Assembly: GCA_015487435.1 (NCBI GenBank)
Contig: WFPU01000111.1
Location: 1-31,961 of the forward strand
Reading direction: 5' to 3'
Source: Sulfurimonas sp.
GTDB taxonomy: Bacteria > Campylobacterota > Campylobacteria > Campylobacterales > Sulfurimonadaceae
Length of the DNA stretch: 31,961 nucleotides
Of the stretch, positions 17,111 to 25,639 are shown piece by piece; the first letter of the stretch is position 1, and every line of letters starts with the position of its first letter. The notes under the pieces are model-generated. The model saw only the letters and a list, made by a program, of their open reading frames with translations. It did not search any database and was not told where the DNA came from. A program made the translations under genes and the position numbers.

Positions 17111-18037
17111 CTATTCAAATAAACTATTTACACTTTCGTTGTGATATACACGACGAATTACTTCACCAAAAAGTGGAGCTACTGATAACACTTTAATTTT
17201 TTTATGTGGCTTTGTAGTCAGTGTGTTTGTAATGATAAGCTCATCAAGTTCACCATTTTCTAAGTTTTCATATGCTTTTCCACTTAAAACACCATGAGTA
17301 GCACATGCCATTACAGAGGATGCACCATTGTTTTTAAGTGCAGTTGCTGCTTTTACCATAGTTCCCGCAGTATCAACCATATCATCTATCATAATAACAT
17401 CATAACCATCTACATCACCGATGATATTCATAACTTCACTTTCATTTGCTTTTTCACGACGCTTATCAACTATAACCATCTCTAAGCCCATTCTTTTTGC
17501 AAAGTATCTAGCACGGGCAACACCACCAATATCTGGAGAAGCAATAATAGGATTTTTAAGGTTTTTGCTTTTTATATATTGCTCAAATGTTATTGAACCA
17601 TAAAGATTATCAACAGGGATATCAAAGAAACCTTGAATTTGACCAGCATGTAAATCAATAGTCACAACTCTGTCAATTCCAGCAGTTTCATAAAGATTTG
17701 CAACAAGTTTAGCAGTAATAGGCACACGAGGAGCAGCTTTTCTGTCTTGTCTTGCGTAACCATAGTATGGAACAACAGCAGTAATACTTTGAGCAGATGA
17801 ACGCTTAAGAGCGTCAGTCATAATAAGAAGTTCCATAAGTGTGTTATTTGATGGAGACCCAGTTGATTGAACTATAAAAACATCTCGACCACGAACACTC
17901 TCAGCAATTTGCACTGAAATCTCACCATCACTAAATGTTTTTGTCTCAGCCTTAGCTAAAGGCACATCTAAAATTTTACAAATCTCATTTGCAAAATCAA
18001 TACTGGCTGTTCCAGCAAAAATCTTATAACCACGCAT
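17111..18037 (-). CDS. prs: Ribose-phosphate pyrophosphokinase (PRPP synthetase)
   Basis: Makes PRPP from ribose 5-phosphate and ATP, feeding nucleotide, His and Trp synthesis. The 308-aa protein shows the FSDGEISVQI substrate motif near 35-44, RDVFIVQST, YYGYARQDRK, the DLHAGQIQGFFDIPVDNL signature and the PRPP-binding loop DVIMIDDMVDTAGTM. AAGGA precedes ATG 18037. It heads the prs-lepA-comF run; comF has a PRPP-binding domain, but a functional link is not shown by the sequence. Confidence 0.97.
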   Translation of the reverse strand: MRGYKIFAGTASIDFANEICKILDVPLAKAETKTFSDGEISVQIAESVRGRDVFIVQSTGSPSNNTLMELLIMTDALKRSSAQSITAVVPYYGYARQDRKAAPRVPITAKLVANLYETAGIDRVVTIDLHAGQIQGFFDIPVDNLYGSITFEQYIKSKNLKNPIIASPDIGGVARARYFAKRMGLEMVIVDKRREKANESEVMNIIGDVDGYDVIMIDDMVDTAGTMVKAATALKNNGASSVMACATHGVLSGKAYENLENGELDELIITNTLTTKPHKKIKVLSVAPLFGEVIRRVYHNESVNSLFE

Positions 18038-18069
18038 CGAAATCCTTAATATGGAAAAATTAATATGTG

Positions 18070-18075
18070 ATTATA
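18070..18075 (-). promoter_or_regulatory. Putative -10 box of prs
   Basis: The minus strand reads TTTTTAGTATAATCAC with TATAAT at 18075-18070, 32 bases before the prs start. A T-rich stretch upstream and no -35 consensus fit Campylobacterota sigma-70 promoters. Confidence 0.55.
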
Positions 18076-18107
18076 CTAAAAATGTACTTTAGGGATATTA
18101 AAATGGG

Positions 18108-18238
18108 AATTAATAATTGAACTCTCTGATTAATTAGAAACTAGACCCTAAATCAAGTTTAGGGTGACGATAATTATGTCATTCTGGACTTGATCCAGAA
18201 TCTAATAGCTAATTGTTCAGAGAGCCCAATTAATAATT
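18108..18238. repeat. Dispersed palindromic repeat, copy 4, flanked by an 11-bp direct repeat
   Basis: AATTAATAATT occurs at 18108-18118 and again at 18228-18238. Between them lie inverted ends GAACTCTCTGA and TCAGAGAGCCC, then two perfect hairpins: CCCTAAA-TCAAG-TTTAGGG (18146-18164, then TGAC) and TTCTGGA-CTTGA-TCCAGAA (18182-18200, preceded by GTCA, followed by TCTA). The right direct repeat contains the last codons and stop of the neighbouring outer-membrane gene. This is what insertion of a small mobile element with target duplication would leave. Confidence 0.8.
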
Positions 18239-19072
18239 AAAAGTTACAGAGAATAAAAATCTATTCATATTTGAATCAGTTGTAGCACCAAAAGATTTAA
18301 AATCTTCATTAATATATGAAAACTGCCCAACATATTTTTGTGTAAATTTGTATTTACTAGATAATAAAAAACCACCACTGTGAATATCGTCTAAGTTATA
18401 TACAGTCATTGCATTATCTCTTACTGAATATAGTTGTTCGCCAAACCAGTATCTAAATGTGTTTTCCATCTTATCTTTGTATTGTGTAAAGCTTGCAGTT
18501 AAAGAATTATATGAATCGTTCAAATTTTGGTTTTTACCATTTGGATATATAGAATCATAAGTTATTTTTGCATAAAAATTACCCATTAAAGAATTTTGTT
18601 CTCCGAAGTTAATTCCAAAATACGGGCTTATTTGATGGACATAATTTGTTAAAGAGTCATCATTATATTTTGATTGAGATATATTGATTCCGTATCTGTA
18701 TTTATTTTTAAGTTTTTCAACACCTACAAGTGCAATAAATGTATTGTTGTCTTTTTTAAGGTTGCTAAATATATGATGGATAGCTCCACGAAATATTAAT
18801 GATTGAGTGGTGTCATATGTATATAAAAAGGTAAAATCATTTTGGTTTGTATTACTTGTATCAGTTACATAAGATATGTTTTTGTGCTCAAATACAAGTT
18901 CATAAGTATTTTTATTATCTTTAATATTGGCGTATATCCCAAATTGAAAATCGGCTTCTTTAGTTTGATCTTCATATGATGCAGATCCAATAAATGGTAC
19001 TAAGACAGTTTGCACAGCATATAAATTAACGGATGATAGCAAAAATAATACAAGAATAATATTTTTTTTCAT
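18230..19072 (-). CDS. Predicted outer-membrane beta-barrel protein
   Basis: A 280-aa protein with a signal peptide (MKKNIILVLFLLSSVNLYA, cleavage after residue 19). The mature chain alternates polar and hydrophobic residues throughout (YELVFEHKNISYV; FTFLYTYDT; YRYGINISQSKY; NTFRYWFGEQLYSV) and ends FSVTFNY. A terminal aromatic residue after alternating strands is the usual outer-membrane barrel ending. About 12 strands are plausible. There are no Cys residues. No ligand or family can be named. Its last codons lie inside the direct repeat that bounds repeat copy 4. Confidence 0.75.
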   Translation of the reverse strand: MKKNIILVLFLLSSVNLYAVQTVLVPFIGSASYEDQTKEADFQFGIYANIKDNKNTYELVFEHKNISYVTDTSNTNQNDFTFLYTYDTTQSLIFRGAIHHIFSNLKKDNNTFIALVGVEKLKNKYRYGINISQSKYNDDSLTNYVHQISPYFGINFGEQNSLMGNFYAKITYDSIYPNGKNQNLNDSYNSLTASFTQYKDKMENTFRYWFGEQLYSVRDNAMTVYNLDDIHSGGFLLSSKYKFTQKYVGQFSYINEDFKSFGATTDSNMNRFLFSVTFNY

Positions 19073-19158
19073 GTGAGTAGTATGACAAAACTATGCTTAA
19101 CCACTCTTTAAGTAATACTTATGTATTATGTCGGACTTAATTTAAATGAAGGAATGGC

Positions 19159-19293
19159 ATGAAAAGAACATACCAACCCCATAATACTCCAAGAAAAAGA
19201 ACTCACGGTTTTCGACACCGTATGTCGACTAAAAATGGTCGCAATATACTAAGCCGTCGTAGAGCTAAAGGTCGTAAAAGATTGTCAGTTTAG
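19159..19293 (+). CDS. rpmH: Ribosomal protein bL34
   Basis: A 44-aa basic protein, MKRTYQPHNTPRKRTHGFRH at the start and RRRAKGRKRLSV at the end, which is the bL34 pattern of the large ribosomal subunit. GAAGGAA lies just upstream of ATG 19159. It heads the conserved rpmH-rnpA-yidD-yidC-jag-mnmE order. A weak -10 (TATTAT, 19124-19129) lies upstream. dnaA, often found before rpmH, is not here. Confidence 0.98.
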   Translation: MKRTYQPHNTPRKRTHGFRHRMSTKNGRNILSRRRAKGRKRLSV

Positions 19294-19304
19294 GCAACTT
19301 TTAT

Positions 19305-19619
19305 ATGTTGAAGGCTCATAAAGAGTTTCAATATGTATATAACAAAGGTAAAAATTCGCACTCTAATTCAGTGGTACTTTTTTACTTTTTAAAAGAGGGT
19401 ACGAAAAGAATTGGCTTTACCGCTACTAAAAAAATTGGTAACGCTGTAGTTAGAAATCGCTCAAAAAGAAGACTTCGCTCTCTCTTTAATCAGTACTCCT
19501 CATCACTCAAAGATGGCTCATATGTATTTGTAGCTAAGCAATCAACAAGTCAAATTCCTTTTAAAGATTTAGAACATGATTTCAAAAAAGTATTAACTCG
19601 TGCGAAGTGTTTTACTTAA
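19305..19619 (+). CDS. rnpA: Ribonuclease P protein component
   Basis: Protein subunit that helps RNase P RNA process tRNA 5' ends. The 104-aa basic protein has the family signature in AVVRNRSKRRLR (about residues 47-58) preceded by RIGFTATKKIG. ATG 19305 is 12 bases after the rpmH stop; only AGG in that gap resembles a ribosome site. The 3' end overlaps the yidD start by 20 bases. Confidence 0.96.
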   Translation: MLKAHKEFQYVYNKGKNSHSNSVVLFYFLKEGTKRIGFTATKKIGNAVVRNRSKRRLRSLFNQYSSSLKDGSYVFVAKQSTSQIPFKDLEHDFKKVLTRAKCFT

Positions 19620-19923
19620 ATTATTATGGATTTACCAAAAAATTTTTACACTTTTTGGATATGGAAGTTGTCGATATTACCCAACTTGTAGTGAATATGC
19701 TAAATTAAACTTTGAGAATAACTCACTTTTAAGTGCTTTTTATAACACTTTGACTAGAATACTACGTTGTAATCAATTATTCGATGGTGGGGTAGAATAT
19801 CCGTTGTTAAATAAGCTTCATAAAAAACCTACATTGATGAGTATTGATTCTGTAAAGTATTGGCTTGTTCCCAACAAAAAGAACAAATTTTATATCATAA
19901 AAAATTTTTTATATAAAGGGTAA
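19600..19923 (+). CDS. yidD: Membrane protein insertion efficiency factor YidD
   Basis: Small inner-membrane-associated protein that assists YidC. It starts with GTG inside the end of rnpA. The signature GSCRYYPTCSEYA at residues 22-34 carries the two conserved Cys residues, and ILRCNQLFDGG matches the second conserved block. At 107 aa it is longer than the common form, with a basic tail (VPNKKNKFYIIKNFLYKG). yidC follows after two bases. Confidence 0.94.
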   Translation: MRSVLLKLLWIYQKIFTLFGYGSCRYYPTCSEYAKLNFENNSLLSAFYNTLTRILRCNQLFDGGVEYPLLNKLHKKPTLMSIDSVKYWLVPNKKNKFYIIKNFLYKG

Positions 19924-19925
19924 TC

Positions 19926-21533
19926 GTGTTTGAAAAGATGACACCAAATCAAAGACTTATGTTAGCAGTAGCGCTATCTATTATATTTTTCGTAGCTTAT
20001 ACATCTATTTTTCCACCGGAGGAACCTCAAGAAGTTACAAATAATACTATACAAGAGGTTGGAATTAAACAAGATTCTACACAACAAATAGTTGAAGCAG
20101 CAGCCGGGCATGTATTAAGTGATAAAGAGATTGTTAATGTAGCAACATCAAATAATATTTTAACTGTTACAAATGAAAAGTTTATTTTAAAAATGGATAC
20201 ATTAGGGCGTATTTCATCTATGGAGCTTTTAGATAATAAATATAATGATTTAGATGATAATCATGCTCAATTGATTTCAAAAACTGGAACAAAACCACTA
20301 TTTGTTAGATTTTTAGATAACGACTTAAATAAAGAAGCTACTCAAATTCCTTATACTGCTTCTGTTTCAAATATTGAATTGACTACAGAGCCACAAAAAG
20401 TTGTGTTAACCCAAAAATTATCAAATTTAACTGTTACAAAAGAGATCACTTTTTATCCTGATGGGCATTATGATATTGATGTAAATCTATCAGAAGATAA
20501 GAGACACTTTATATACTTAGGACAAAGACCAGAGGTTGTTGAGCAATTGATGACAGTTTCTGGAGCTATGGTTTATACAGATGATGAGATAGTAACAATT
20601 ATAGAAGATGGTGACGCAGAGGGGCGTAAATCATTTACAGGTGTTGAGTTGATATCTGCTTTTGATCAATATGCAGCAACTATAATGTATGGCTTTGCAA
20701 AAGATACAAATATCATAGTTGAGAGAGATCGTGAAAATAACCCAGTAATATATTTTGATGCATTACAAAACATGAGTTTTAATGGTTACATTGGACAAAA
20801 AGAATACAAAACTCTTAAAAATATAAATCCTGTTTTAACTAATGCAATTGAGTATGGTTGGTTTACATTTGCTTCAAAGCCACTATTTGCTCTTCTCTCT
20901 TGGCTACATGAAATTTTTGGAAATTGGGGTTGGTCAATTGTTGCTCTAACTCTTATGATTAGACTTGTTTTATATCCTTTAACATACAAAGGTATGGTAT
21001 CAATGGCAAAATTGAAAGAAATTTCGCCAAAGGTCAAAGAGGTTCAAGCAAAATATAAAGGCGATCCACAGCGTATGAATGCCGCTGTTATGGATCTTTA
21101 CAAAAAACATGGTGCGAATCCTCTTGGTGGATGTTTACCAATGTTGTTACAAATTCCTGTATTTTTTGCAATATATCGTGTACTTTTAAATGCTGTTGAA
21201 CTTCAAGGTGCTGAGTGGGCACTGTGGATAGACGATCTTTCTCGTATGGATCCTACATTTATCTTACCTATCCTTATGGGTGCGTCAATGTATTTTCAAC
21301 AAAAACTTACACCTACAACTTTTACAGACCCAATGCAAGAAAAAATAATGAAATTTTTACCAATAATTTTTACATTTTTCTTCTTGACTTTTCCATCAGG
21401 TTTAGTTCTTTACTGGTTTGTAAACAATCTTTTCTCAATCGCACAGCAGTTTATTGTAAACCAACAAATTGAAAATGCAAAAAATGCAAGAGAAGCTGCT
21501 AAACACCATAGTGAGGCAAAGAAAGATGATTAA
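19926..21533 (+). CDS. yidC: Membrane protein insertase YidC
   Basis: Inner-membrane insertase and folding factor. The 535-aa protein starts with GTG 19926 (AAAGGG upstream; an internal ATG at 19938 is possible). It has an N-terminal helix (LMLAVALSIIFFVAYTSIF), a periplasmic beta domain to about residue 320, and the 60KD_IMP core with IVALTLMIRLVLYPLTYKG, LKEISPKVKEVQAKY and further membrane helices. The large periplasmic domain is typical of Gram-negative YidC. Its last eight bases overlap the jag start (ATGATTAA). Confidence 0.97.
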   Translation: MFEKMTPNQRLMLAVALSIIFFVAYTSIFPPEEPQEVTNNTIQEVGIKQDSTQQIVEAAAGHVLSDKEIVNVATSNNILTVTNEKFILKMDTLGRISSMELLDNKYNDLDDNHAQLISKTGTKPLFVRFLDNDLNKEATQIPYTASVSNIELTTEPQKVVLTQKLSNLTVTKEITFYPDGHYDIDVNLSEDKRHFIYLGQRPEVVEQLMTVSGAMVYTDDEIVTIIEDGDAEGRKSFTGVELISAFDQYAATIMYGFAKDTNIIVERDRENNPVIYFDALQNMSFNGYIGQKEYKTLKNINPVLTNAIEYGWFTFASKPLFALLSWLHEIFGNWGWSIVALTLMIRLVLYPLTYKGMVSMAKLKEISPKVKEVQAKYKGDPQRMNAAVMDLYKKHGANPLGGCLPMLLQIPVFFAIYRVLLNAVELQGAEWALWIDDLSRMDPTFILPILMGASMYFQQKLTPTTFTDPMQEKIMKFLPIIFTFFFLTFPSGLVLYWFVNNLFSIAQQFIVNQQIENAKNAREAAKHHSEAKKDD

Positions 21534-22470
21534 GATTGAAGCAGCTACCCTAGAAGAAGCTTATGCAAAAGCAGCTTCAAAACTAGGGTGTTCTGTAATA
21601 AATCTAAACATTGAGGTAGTGCAGACTCCAGCTAGTGGCTTCTTAGGATTTTTCAAAAAAACTGCAATTATTGTAGCTGCTAAAGGGATAAATACAGAAC
21701 TTTCTAGTGAACCTAATCAAGCTACAAAAGTTAATAGACTTAAAGAGTCCAGCATAAAACCTTTAGAGGTAAATAAACTTCAAGAGTCTTCTAGTGAATC
21801 TTCTGTTATAAAAGAACCTACAAAAGAACCTCCAAAAAAACAAAATGAAAAGAAAAAGCCAACTCAAGGATTGTTTAACGATACTATAATGCCTCAATCT
21901 TTTGTTAGTATGCAAGATGATGGATTTGATGGTATTGAAGATATTGAAGATGATGAAATGGATGAAGAGTCTTATGAAGAATCATCAAAAGATAATAGTG
22001 TAGATGTAAAAGATATAGTGGCAGATGTTAAAAAAGATATTAATAAACTTTTTGAAAAAACATGTTTTGATATAGATGAGATTCTCGTAAGTGCATATGA
22101 TAATTCTACACTACTTATAGAATTTAGTGGTGCTGATGCAGCCCTTTTGATAGGGAAAGAGGGTTATAGATATAAAGCTTTGTCATATATGCTTTTTAAT
22201 TGGATAAATACAAAATATAGAGTAAGCCTCCGTTTAGAAATTGCAGAATTTTTGAAAAATCAAGAAGAATCAGTATCTCGTTATTTAGAAAGTGTTTTTG
22301 AAAATGTAAATCGTGATGGTCGCGCTCAAACTAAGATACTTGATGGTGTATTGGTCCAAATAGCACTTAAAGAGTTACGCAACACTTATCCTAATAAGTA
22401 TGTAGCTATCAGAACAACTCGTGATGGATTAAAATACATCATAGTAAATGATTACCACAACAACTCATGA
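21526..22470 (+). CDS. jag: Jag/KhpB-type RNA-binding protein with degenerate R3H end
   Basis: A 314-aa protein. Residues 1-51 (MIKIEAATLEEAYAKAASKL, then GFLGFFKKTAIIVA) form the Jag_N domain. A long acidic/Lys-rich linker (about 55-165) follows, then a KH domain with GKEG at 210-213. The C-terminal segment aligns with an R3H domain (LVQIALKELRNTYPNKYVAIRTTRDGLKYIIV), but the Arg-x3-His pair that names R3H is not visible. ATG 21526 overlaps the yidC stop and has GAGG eight bases upstream; a longer frame exists upstream but lies inside yidC. Probably an RNA-binding regulator tied to envelope biogenesis. Confidence 0.88.
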   Translation: MIKIEAATLEEAYAKAASKLGCSVINLNIEVVQTPASGFLGFFKKTAIIVAAKGINTELSSEPNQATKVNRLKESSIKPLEVNKLQESSSESSVIKEPTKEPPKKQNEKKKPTQGLFNDTIMPQSFVSMQDDGFDGIEDIEDDEMDEESYEESSKDNSVDVKDIVADVKKDINKLFEKTCFDIDEILVSAYDNSTLLIEFSGADAALLIGKEGYRYKALSYMLFNWINTKYRVSLRLEIAEFLKNQEESVSRYLESVFENVNRDGRAQTKILDGVLVQIALKELRNTYPNKYVAIRTTRDGLKYIIVNDYHNNS

Positions 22471-23815
22471 TACGATTTGTGCCATTGCAACTGCTAATGG
22501 TATAGGTTCTATAGCAATTATTCGCCTTAGTGGAGATAATGCTTTAGCTATTGCTTTAGAGCTCACTTCAAACTCTTTAAGAAAAAAAGAAACTTTAACT
22601 CCAAGATACGCAACACTATCAAATATATATGATAAAGAAAATGATTTAATTGATGAGTCAATTGTTATCTATTTTAAAGCACCTTTTTCATTTACAGCAG
22701 AGGATGTAGTTGAGATTCAATGTCATGGTGGTTTTATAGTTGCACAAACTATTTTAAAAGCATGTTTAGCATATGGAGCTAGATTAGCACAAGCGGGGGA
22801 GTTTTCTAAGCGTGCATTTTTTAATGGACGAATTGATCTGAGTGAAGCAGAAGCGATAGCACAACTAATTGAAGCAAAAAGTGAAGATGCTGCAAAGATA
22901 CTCGCACAACAGATGAAAGGCTCACTTAAAGAGTATATTGAATCGGTGCGTGATGAAATAATTCATATATTAGCATATAGTGAAGTTAGTATTGATTATG
23001 CAGAGGAAGATTTACCAGAGGATTTAATACAACAAATAAAAGATAAACTTCAAGCTTTGAGTAAATCGTTAGAAAAAACTCTAAACGCTAGTAAAAGTCG
23101 CGAAGGTCTCATGCAGGGTTTTCGTGTAGCAATAGTTGGAAAACCAAATGTTGGAAAAAGTTCACTTTTAAATTCACTTCTTAGTTATGAGAGAGCGATT
23201 GTAAGTGATATAGCAGGAACAACTCGCGATACTATAGAAGAGAGTGTTAAAATAGGAACTCATCTAATTCGTATGGTAGATACAGCAGGAATCCGTGAAG
23301 CAGATGATGAGATAGAGCGTATTGGTATAAAAAGAAGTCTTGAAGCGATAGAACAGAGTGATATAGTTGTAGCACTATTTGATAACTCTCGCGAATCAGA
23401 TGAAGAAGATGAACAAATCATCTCACTCATAAAGTCACATTCTAAAGATAAAAAAGTTATATATGTTAAAAATAAGATAGATTTAGAATCTAAATTTCTA
23501 AACACTAAAATTGATTTTGATTTAGAGATAAATTCAAAAAATGAAGTGAATCATCTTGTTGAAGTTTTAAAAACATATATGGATACTACAAACTCTTCAG
23601 ATGAGATGATGTTAATTTCACATAGACAAATTTCAGCTGTTGAGAACACTATAAAAAATATAGAAGAAGCATACGAGCCTTTGGATACTCAAGAATTAGA
23701 AATATTTTCATTTCATCTAAACGAGGCTGTAAAAGAGATGGCAAGTATAACTAGACCTTTTGAAAATGATGAGATGCTAGATAAAATGTTTGGAAGTTTT
23801 TGTCTTGGCAAATAA
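22448..23815 (+). CDS. mnmE: tRNA uridine-5-carboxymethylaminomethyl modification GTPase MnmE
   Basis: GTPase that with MnmG modifies the wobble uridine of several tRNAs. The 455-aa protein has the N-terminal tetrahydrofolate-binding domain (TICAIATANGIGSIAIIRLSG), the GTPase with P-loop GKPNVGKS at 231-238, DTAGIRE and NKID motifs, and the C-terminal catalytic Cys in FCLGK (Cys452). The start overlaps the jag 3' end by 23 bases, and the ruvX start lies inside its last codons. No mnmG is in this window. Confidence 0.97.
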   Translation: MITTTTHDTICAIATANGIGSIAIIRLSGDNALAIALELTSNSLRKKETLTPRYATLSNIYDKENDLIDESIVIYFKAPFSFTAEDVVEIQCHGGFIVAQTILKACLAYGARLAQAGEFSKRAFFNGRIDLSEAEAIAQLIEAKSEDAAKILAQQMKGSLKEYIESVRDEIIHILAYSEVSIDYAEEDLPEDLIQQIKDKLQALSKSLEKTLNASKSREGLMQGFRVAIVGKPNVGKSSLLNSLLSYERAIVSDIAGTTRDTIEESVKIGTHLIRMVDTAGIREADDEIERIGIKRSLEAIEQSDIVVALFDNSRESDEEDEQIISLIKSHSKDKKVIYVKNKIDLESKFLNTKIDFDLEINSKNEVNHLVEVLKTYMDTTNSSDEMMLISHRQISAVENTIKNIEEAYEPLDTQELEIFSFHLNEAVKEMASITRPFENDEMLDKMFGSFCLGK

Positions 23816-24203
23816 ATATATAGCGATAGACTTAGGACTTAAGAGAATAGGGCTAGCTTACTCAGCTCATAAAGATATAGTTACTCCATTATCAGCAGTT
23901 ATAAGAAAAAACCGTAATCAAGCGTCTGATGAGGTTAAAAAAGCTATTAAGGAGTGGGAGATTGATACTGTAGTCATAGGTATACCACTTGGTGGAAGTA
24001 GTGAAGATGAGATGCGTCGCAGAATTACACACTTCATGAATTTAGTAAATTTTGATGGTGAAGTTATTTATCAAGATGAAGCTGGAAGTTCACTTGAAGC
24101 TGAAAACCTTATGAAAGGTGAGATGAAATATATCCGCGATGGAAGGGTTGATTCTATCTCAGCTATGATTATTTTACAGCGGTATTTAAGAGCTAAAAAA
24201 TAA
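23805..24203 (+). CDS. ruvX: Putative pre-16S rRNA nuclease / Holliday junction resolvase RuvX (YqgF)
   Basis: RNase H-fold nuclease. The N-terminus KYIAIDLGLKRIGLAYS carries the first catalytic Asp, IDTVVIGIPLGG the second conserved block, and YQDEAGSSLEAE and DGRVDSISAMIIL the remaining acidic positions. The start is uncertain: TTG 23805 (MANKYIAID) gives the usual short N-terminus, while TTG 23790 would add five residues. Both lie within the end of mnmE. Last gene of the rpmH cluster; a convergent gene begins its 3' end two bases later. Confidence 0.93.
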   Translation: MANKYIAIDLGLKRIGLAYSAHKDIVTPLSAVIRKNRNQASDEVKKAIKEWEIDTVVIGIPLGGSSEDEMRRRITHFMNLVNFDGEVIYQDEAGSSLEAENLMKGEMKYIRDGRVDSISAMIILQRYLRAKK

Positions 24204-24204
24204 G

Positions 24205-24930
24205 TTATCTCCCCATTATAAAAAGATTACAACTCTCATGCGTCGCCTCTACAAATCTCTCTTTTAACTCCCTGTCAAAAGTCATCATATATATATCGCT
24301 GTTTTTTAGTTTCATATCTATAAATTTTTCAAGTAAGATATCATCAGCTACATTTTTACCATGGTCACATTTTGTAAAGTTAAAAGAGTTTAGAGTTTTT
24401 CCATAATCATAAAGATTTGCTTCCCATTCTGCTTTTTTCAGATAAAGAGAATCAGGATTAGCAGCTAAAAAAATATTTTCATCATTTATATCAAAAGGTT
24501 CAATCAAATCACTAAAGATTGAGGAGATGCTTGAAAAATTTTCTATATCCCAAAACATGTAGCTTTGACATGTTGGTGTTTTTTTCTTTTTGTTTACAAG
24601 TTTTACCCGTTTTGTAATATTGAAATTACTATGTGCACTATCATTTATGAGATATATTGAATTTTTTAATTTTAAAGCATCATCTGTTTTAAAACCTAAA
24701 ATTTCACCTAGTTTTATATAAAAATCTAGATTAATCAGTTCATCTTCAGCGCCACCTTTAGTGTAAGACTTTAAATATTGTAGTTTATTTTTAGAAAAAA
24801 CAAGGCTTACACTCATCTTTTCATGATTAGCATATGCCTGTTTTACCCTGAAAAAAATATCTTTAGCATATTTATTATCAGGGATTTCAATATTTCCTCG
24901 ATGTTTATATTCTATTGTAATATTTGTCAT
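24205..24930 (-). CDS. NYN/PIN-like putative ribonuclease (tentative)
   Basis: A 241-aa soluble protein not firmly recognised. The C-terminal half has the acidic pattern of NYN-type PIN nucleases: Asp128 and Asn131 in FWDIENFSS, Asp196-Asp197 in KNVADDILLEKF, and Asp219 in MMTFDRELKERF, each after a hydrophobic strand. The N-terminal 120 residues contain a beta/alpha region and a basic patch (KRVKLVNKKKKTP) that could bind RNA. Its start overlaps the stop of the upstream gene by one base (TAATG), so the two are translated together. If the pattern is right it would be a Mg2+-dependent nuclease. Confidence in a real gene is high, in the fold moderate. Confidence 0.7.
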   Translation of the reverse strand: MTNITIEYKHRGNIEIPDNKYAKDIFFRVKQAYANHEKMSVSLVFSKNKLQYLKSYTKGGAEDELINLDFYIKLGEILGFKTDDALKLKNSIYLINDSAHSNFNITKRVKLVNKKKKTPTCQSYMFWDIENFSSISSIFSDLIEPFDINDENIFLAANPDSLYLKKAEWEANLYDYGKTLNSFNFTKCDHGKNVADDILLEKFIDMKLKNSDIYMMTFDRELKERFVEATHESCNLFIMGR

Positions 24931-25550
24931 TATAATTTAAAAAATTCTAAAACTTCAAGCTCATCACTATCTAGATTTTCTCGTTTATAATCATCATCTG
25001 TTTTCATCACCTCTATTATTCTCTCTTGAACATACTTAAACAAAACATCATAAGCCACTTTAGTATCTTCAATAAATCCTAATCCACTAAACTGATATGG
25101 ATCATCTTGTTCTATACAAAGGAGTGTACCTTCACATTTTTCTTCAAGGACTTCTACAAGTGAGCGGTAGTTAACATTAAAATCAACAGCATTCCATCCT
25201 ATATTTTCAAGACCCTCATCTTCAAATTCACCTACACCATCAGCAGTTGTATCGTCATAAGTTGCATTTGGAGTATTTATCTCTATAAGTGCTTGCCAAT
25301 TACCAAAAGCTTTTATTAAAACTCTATCGCCATCTTCTACAAGTTGATATTTATTCCCAAATGATTTAATTAGCTCTAAATCGGCATCTATTTTACCTTT
25401 AAAAATATATATATCATCTTTAGTATATGAAGAATTATCGATAATATTTCCATAAATATCTATACCGAACTCTTCACCTTTTAGCATTATATTTTGCAGA
25501 TCTGACTTATTTACAACAATCACTTCATTAAAAAGATTAAATTTTTTCAT
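24930..25550 (-). CDS. Acidic protein of unknown function, partner of the NYN-like gene
   Basis: A 206-aa strongly acidic protein (NATYDDTTADGVGEFEDEG; MKTDDDYKRENLDSDELEVL) without signal peptide or membrane segment. I do not recognise a domain. It starts at ATG 25550 after AGGAA, with TATAAT at 25580-25575 on the minus strand, and ends in a one-base overlap with the downstream NYN-like gene. Acidity next to a gene with a basic patch invites the idea of an inhibitor or partner, but this is inference only. It is divergent from ilvC. Confidence 0.72.
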   Translation of the reverse strand: MKKFNLFNEVIVVNKSDLQNIMLKGEEFGIDIYGNIIDNSSYTKDDIYIFKGKIDADLELIKSFGNKYQLVEDGDRVLIKAFGNWQALIEINTPNATYDDTTADGVGEFEDEGLENIGWNAVDFNVNYRSLVEVLEEKCEGTLLCIEQDDPYQFSGLGFIEDTKVAYDVLFKYVQERIIEVMKTDDDYKRENLDSDELEVLEFFKL

Positions 25551-25574
25551 AACATTTCCTAAATTTTTATTGAC

Positions 25575-25628
25575 ATTATAAAAGTTTTTGCTTTAATTGA
25601 GTATAATGCGACAAAATTTTCATATAAT
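25575..25628. promoter_or_regulatory. Divergent promoter region between the unknown pair and ilvC
   Basis: Minus strand: TATAAT at 25580-25575, 25 bases before the 206-aa gene. Plus strand: TATAAT at 25602-25607 preceded by a T-rich stretch, and a second TATAAT at 25623-25628. The last two could drive ilvC with a leader of roughly 125-145 bases. No perfect -35 box at the right distance is seen. Confidence 0.5.
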
Positions 25629-25639
25629 ATAAGATAAAA

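Noticed and set aside
19073..19158. Chromosome origin next to rpmH
   Set aside because: No dnaA gene and no cluster of DnaA boxes seen in the short gap; the upstream neighbour is an outer-membrane protein gene.
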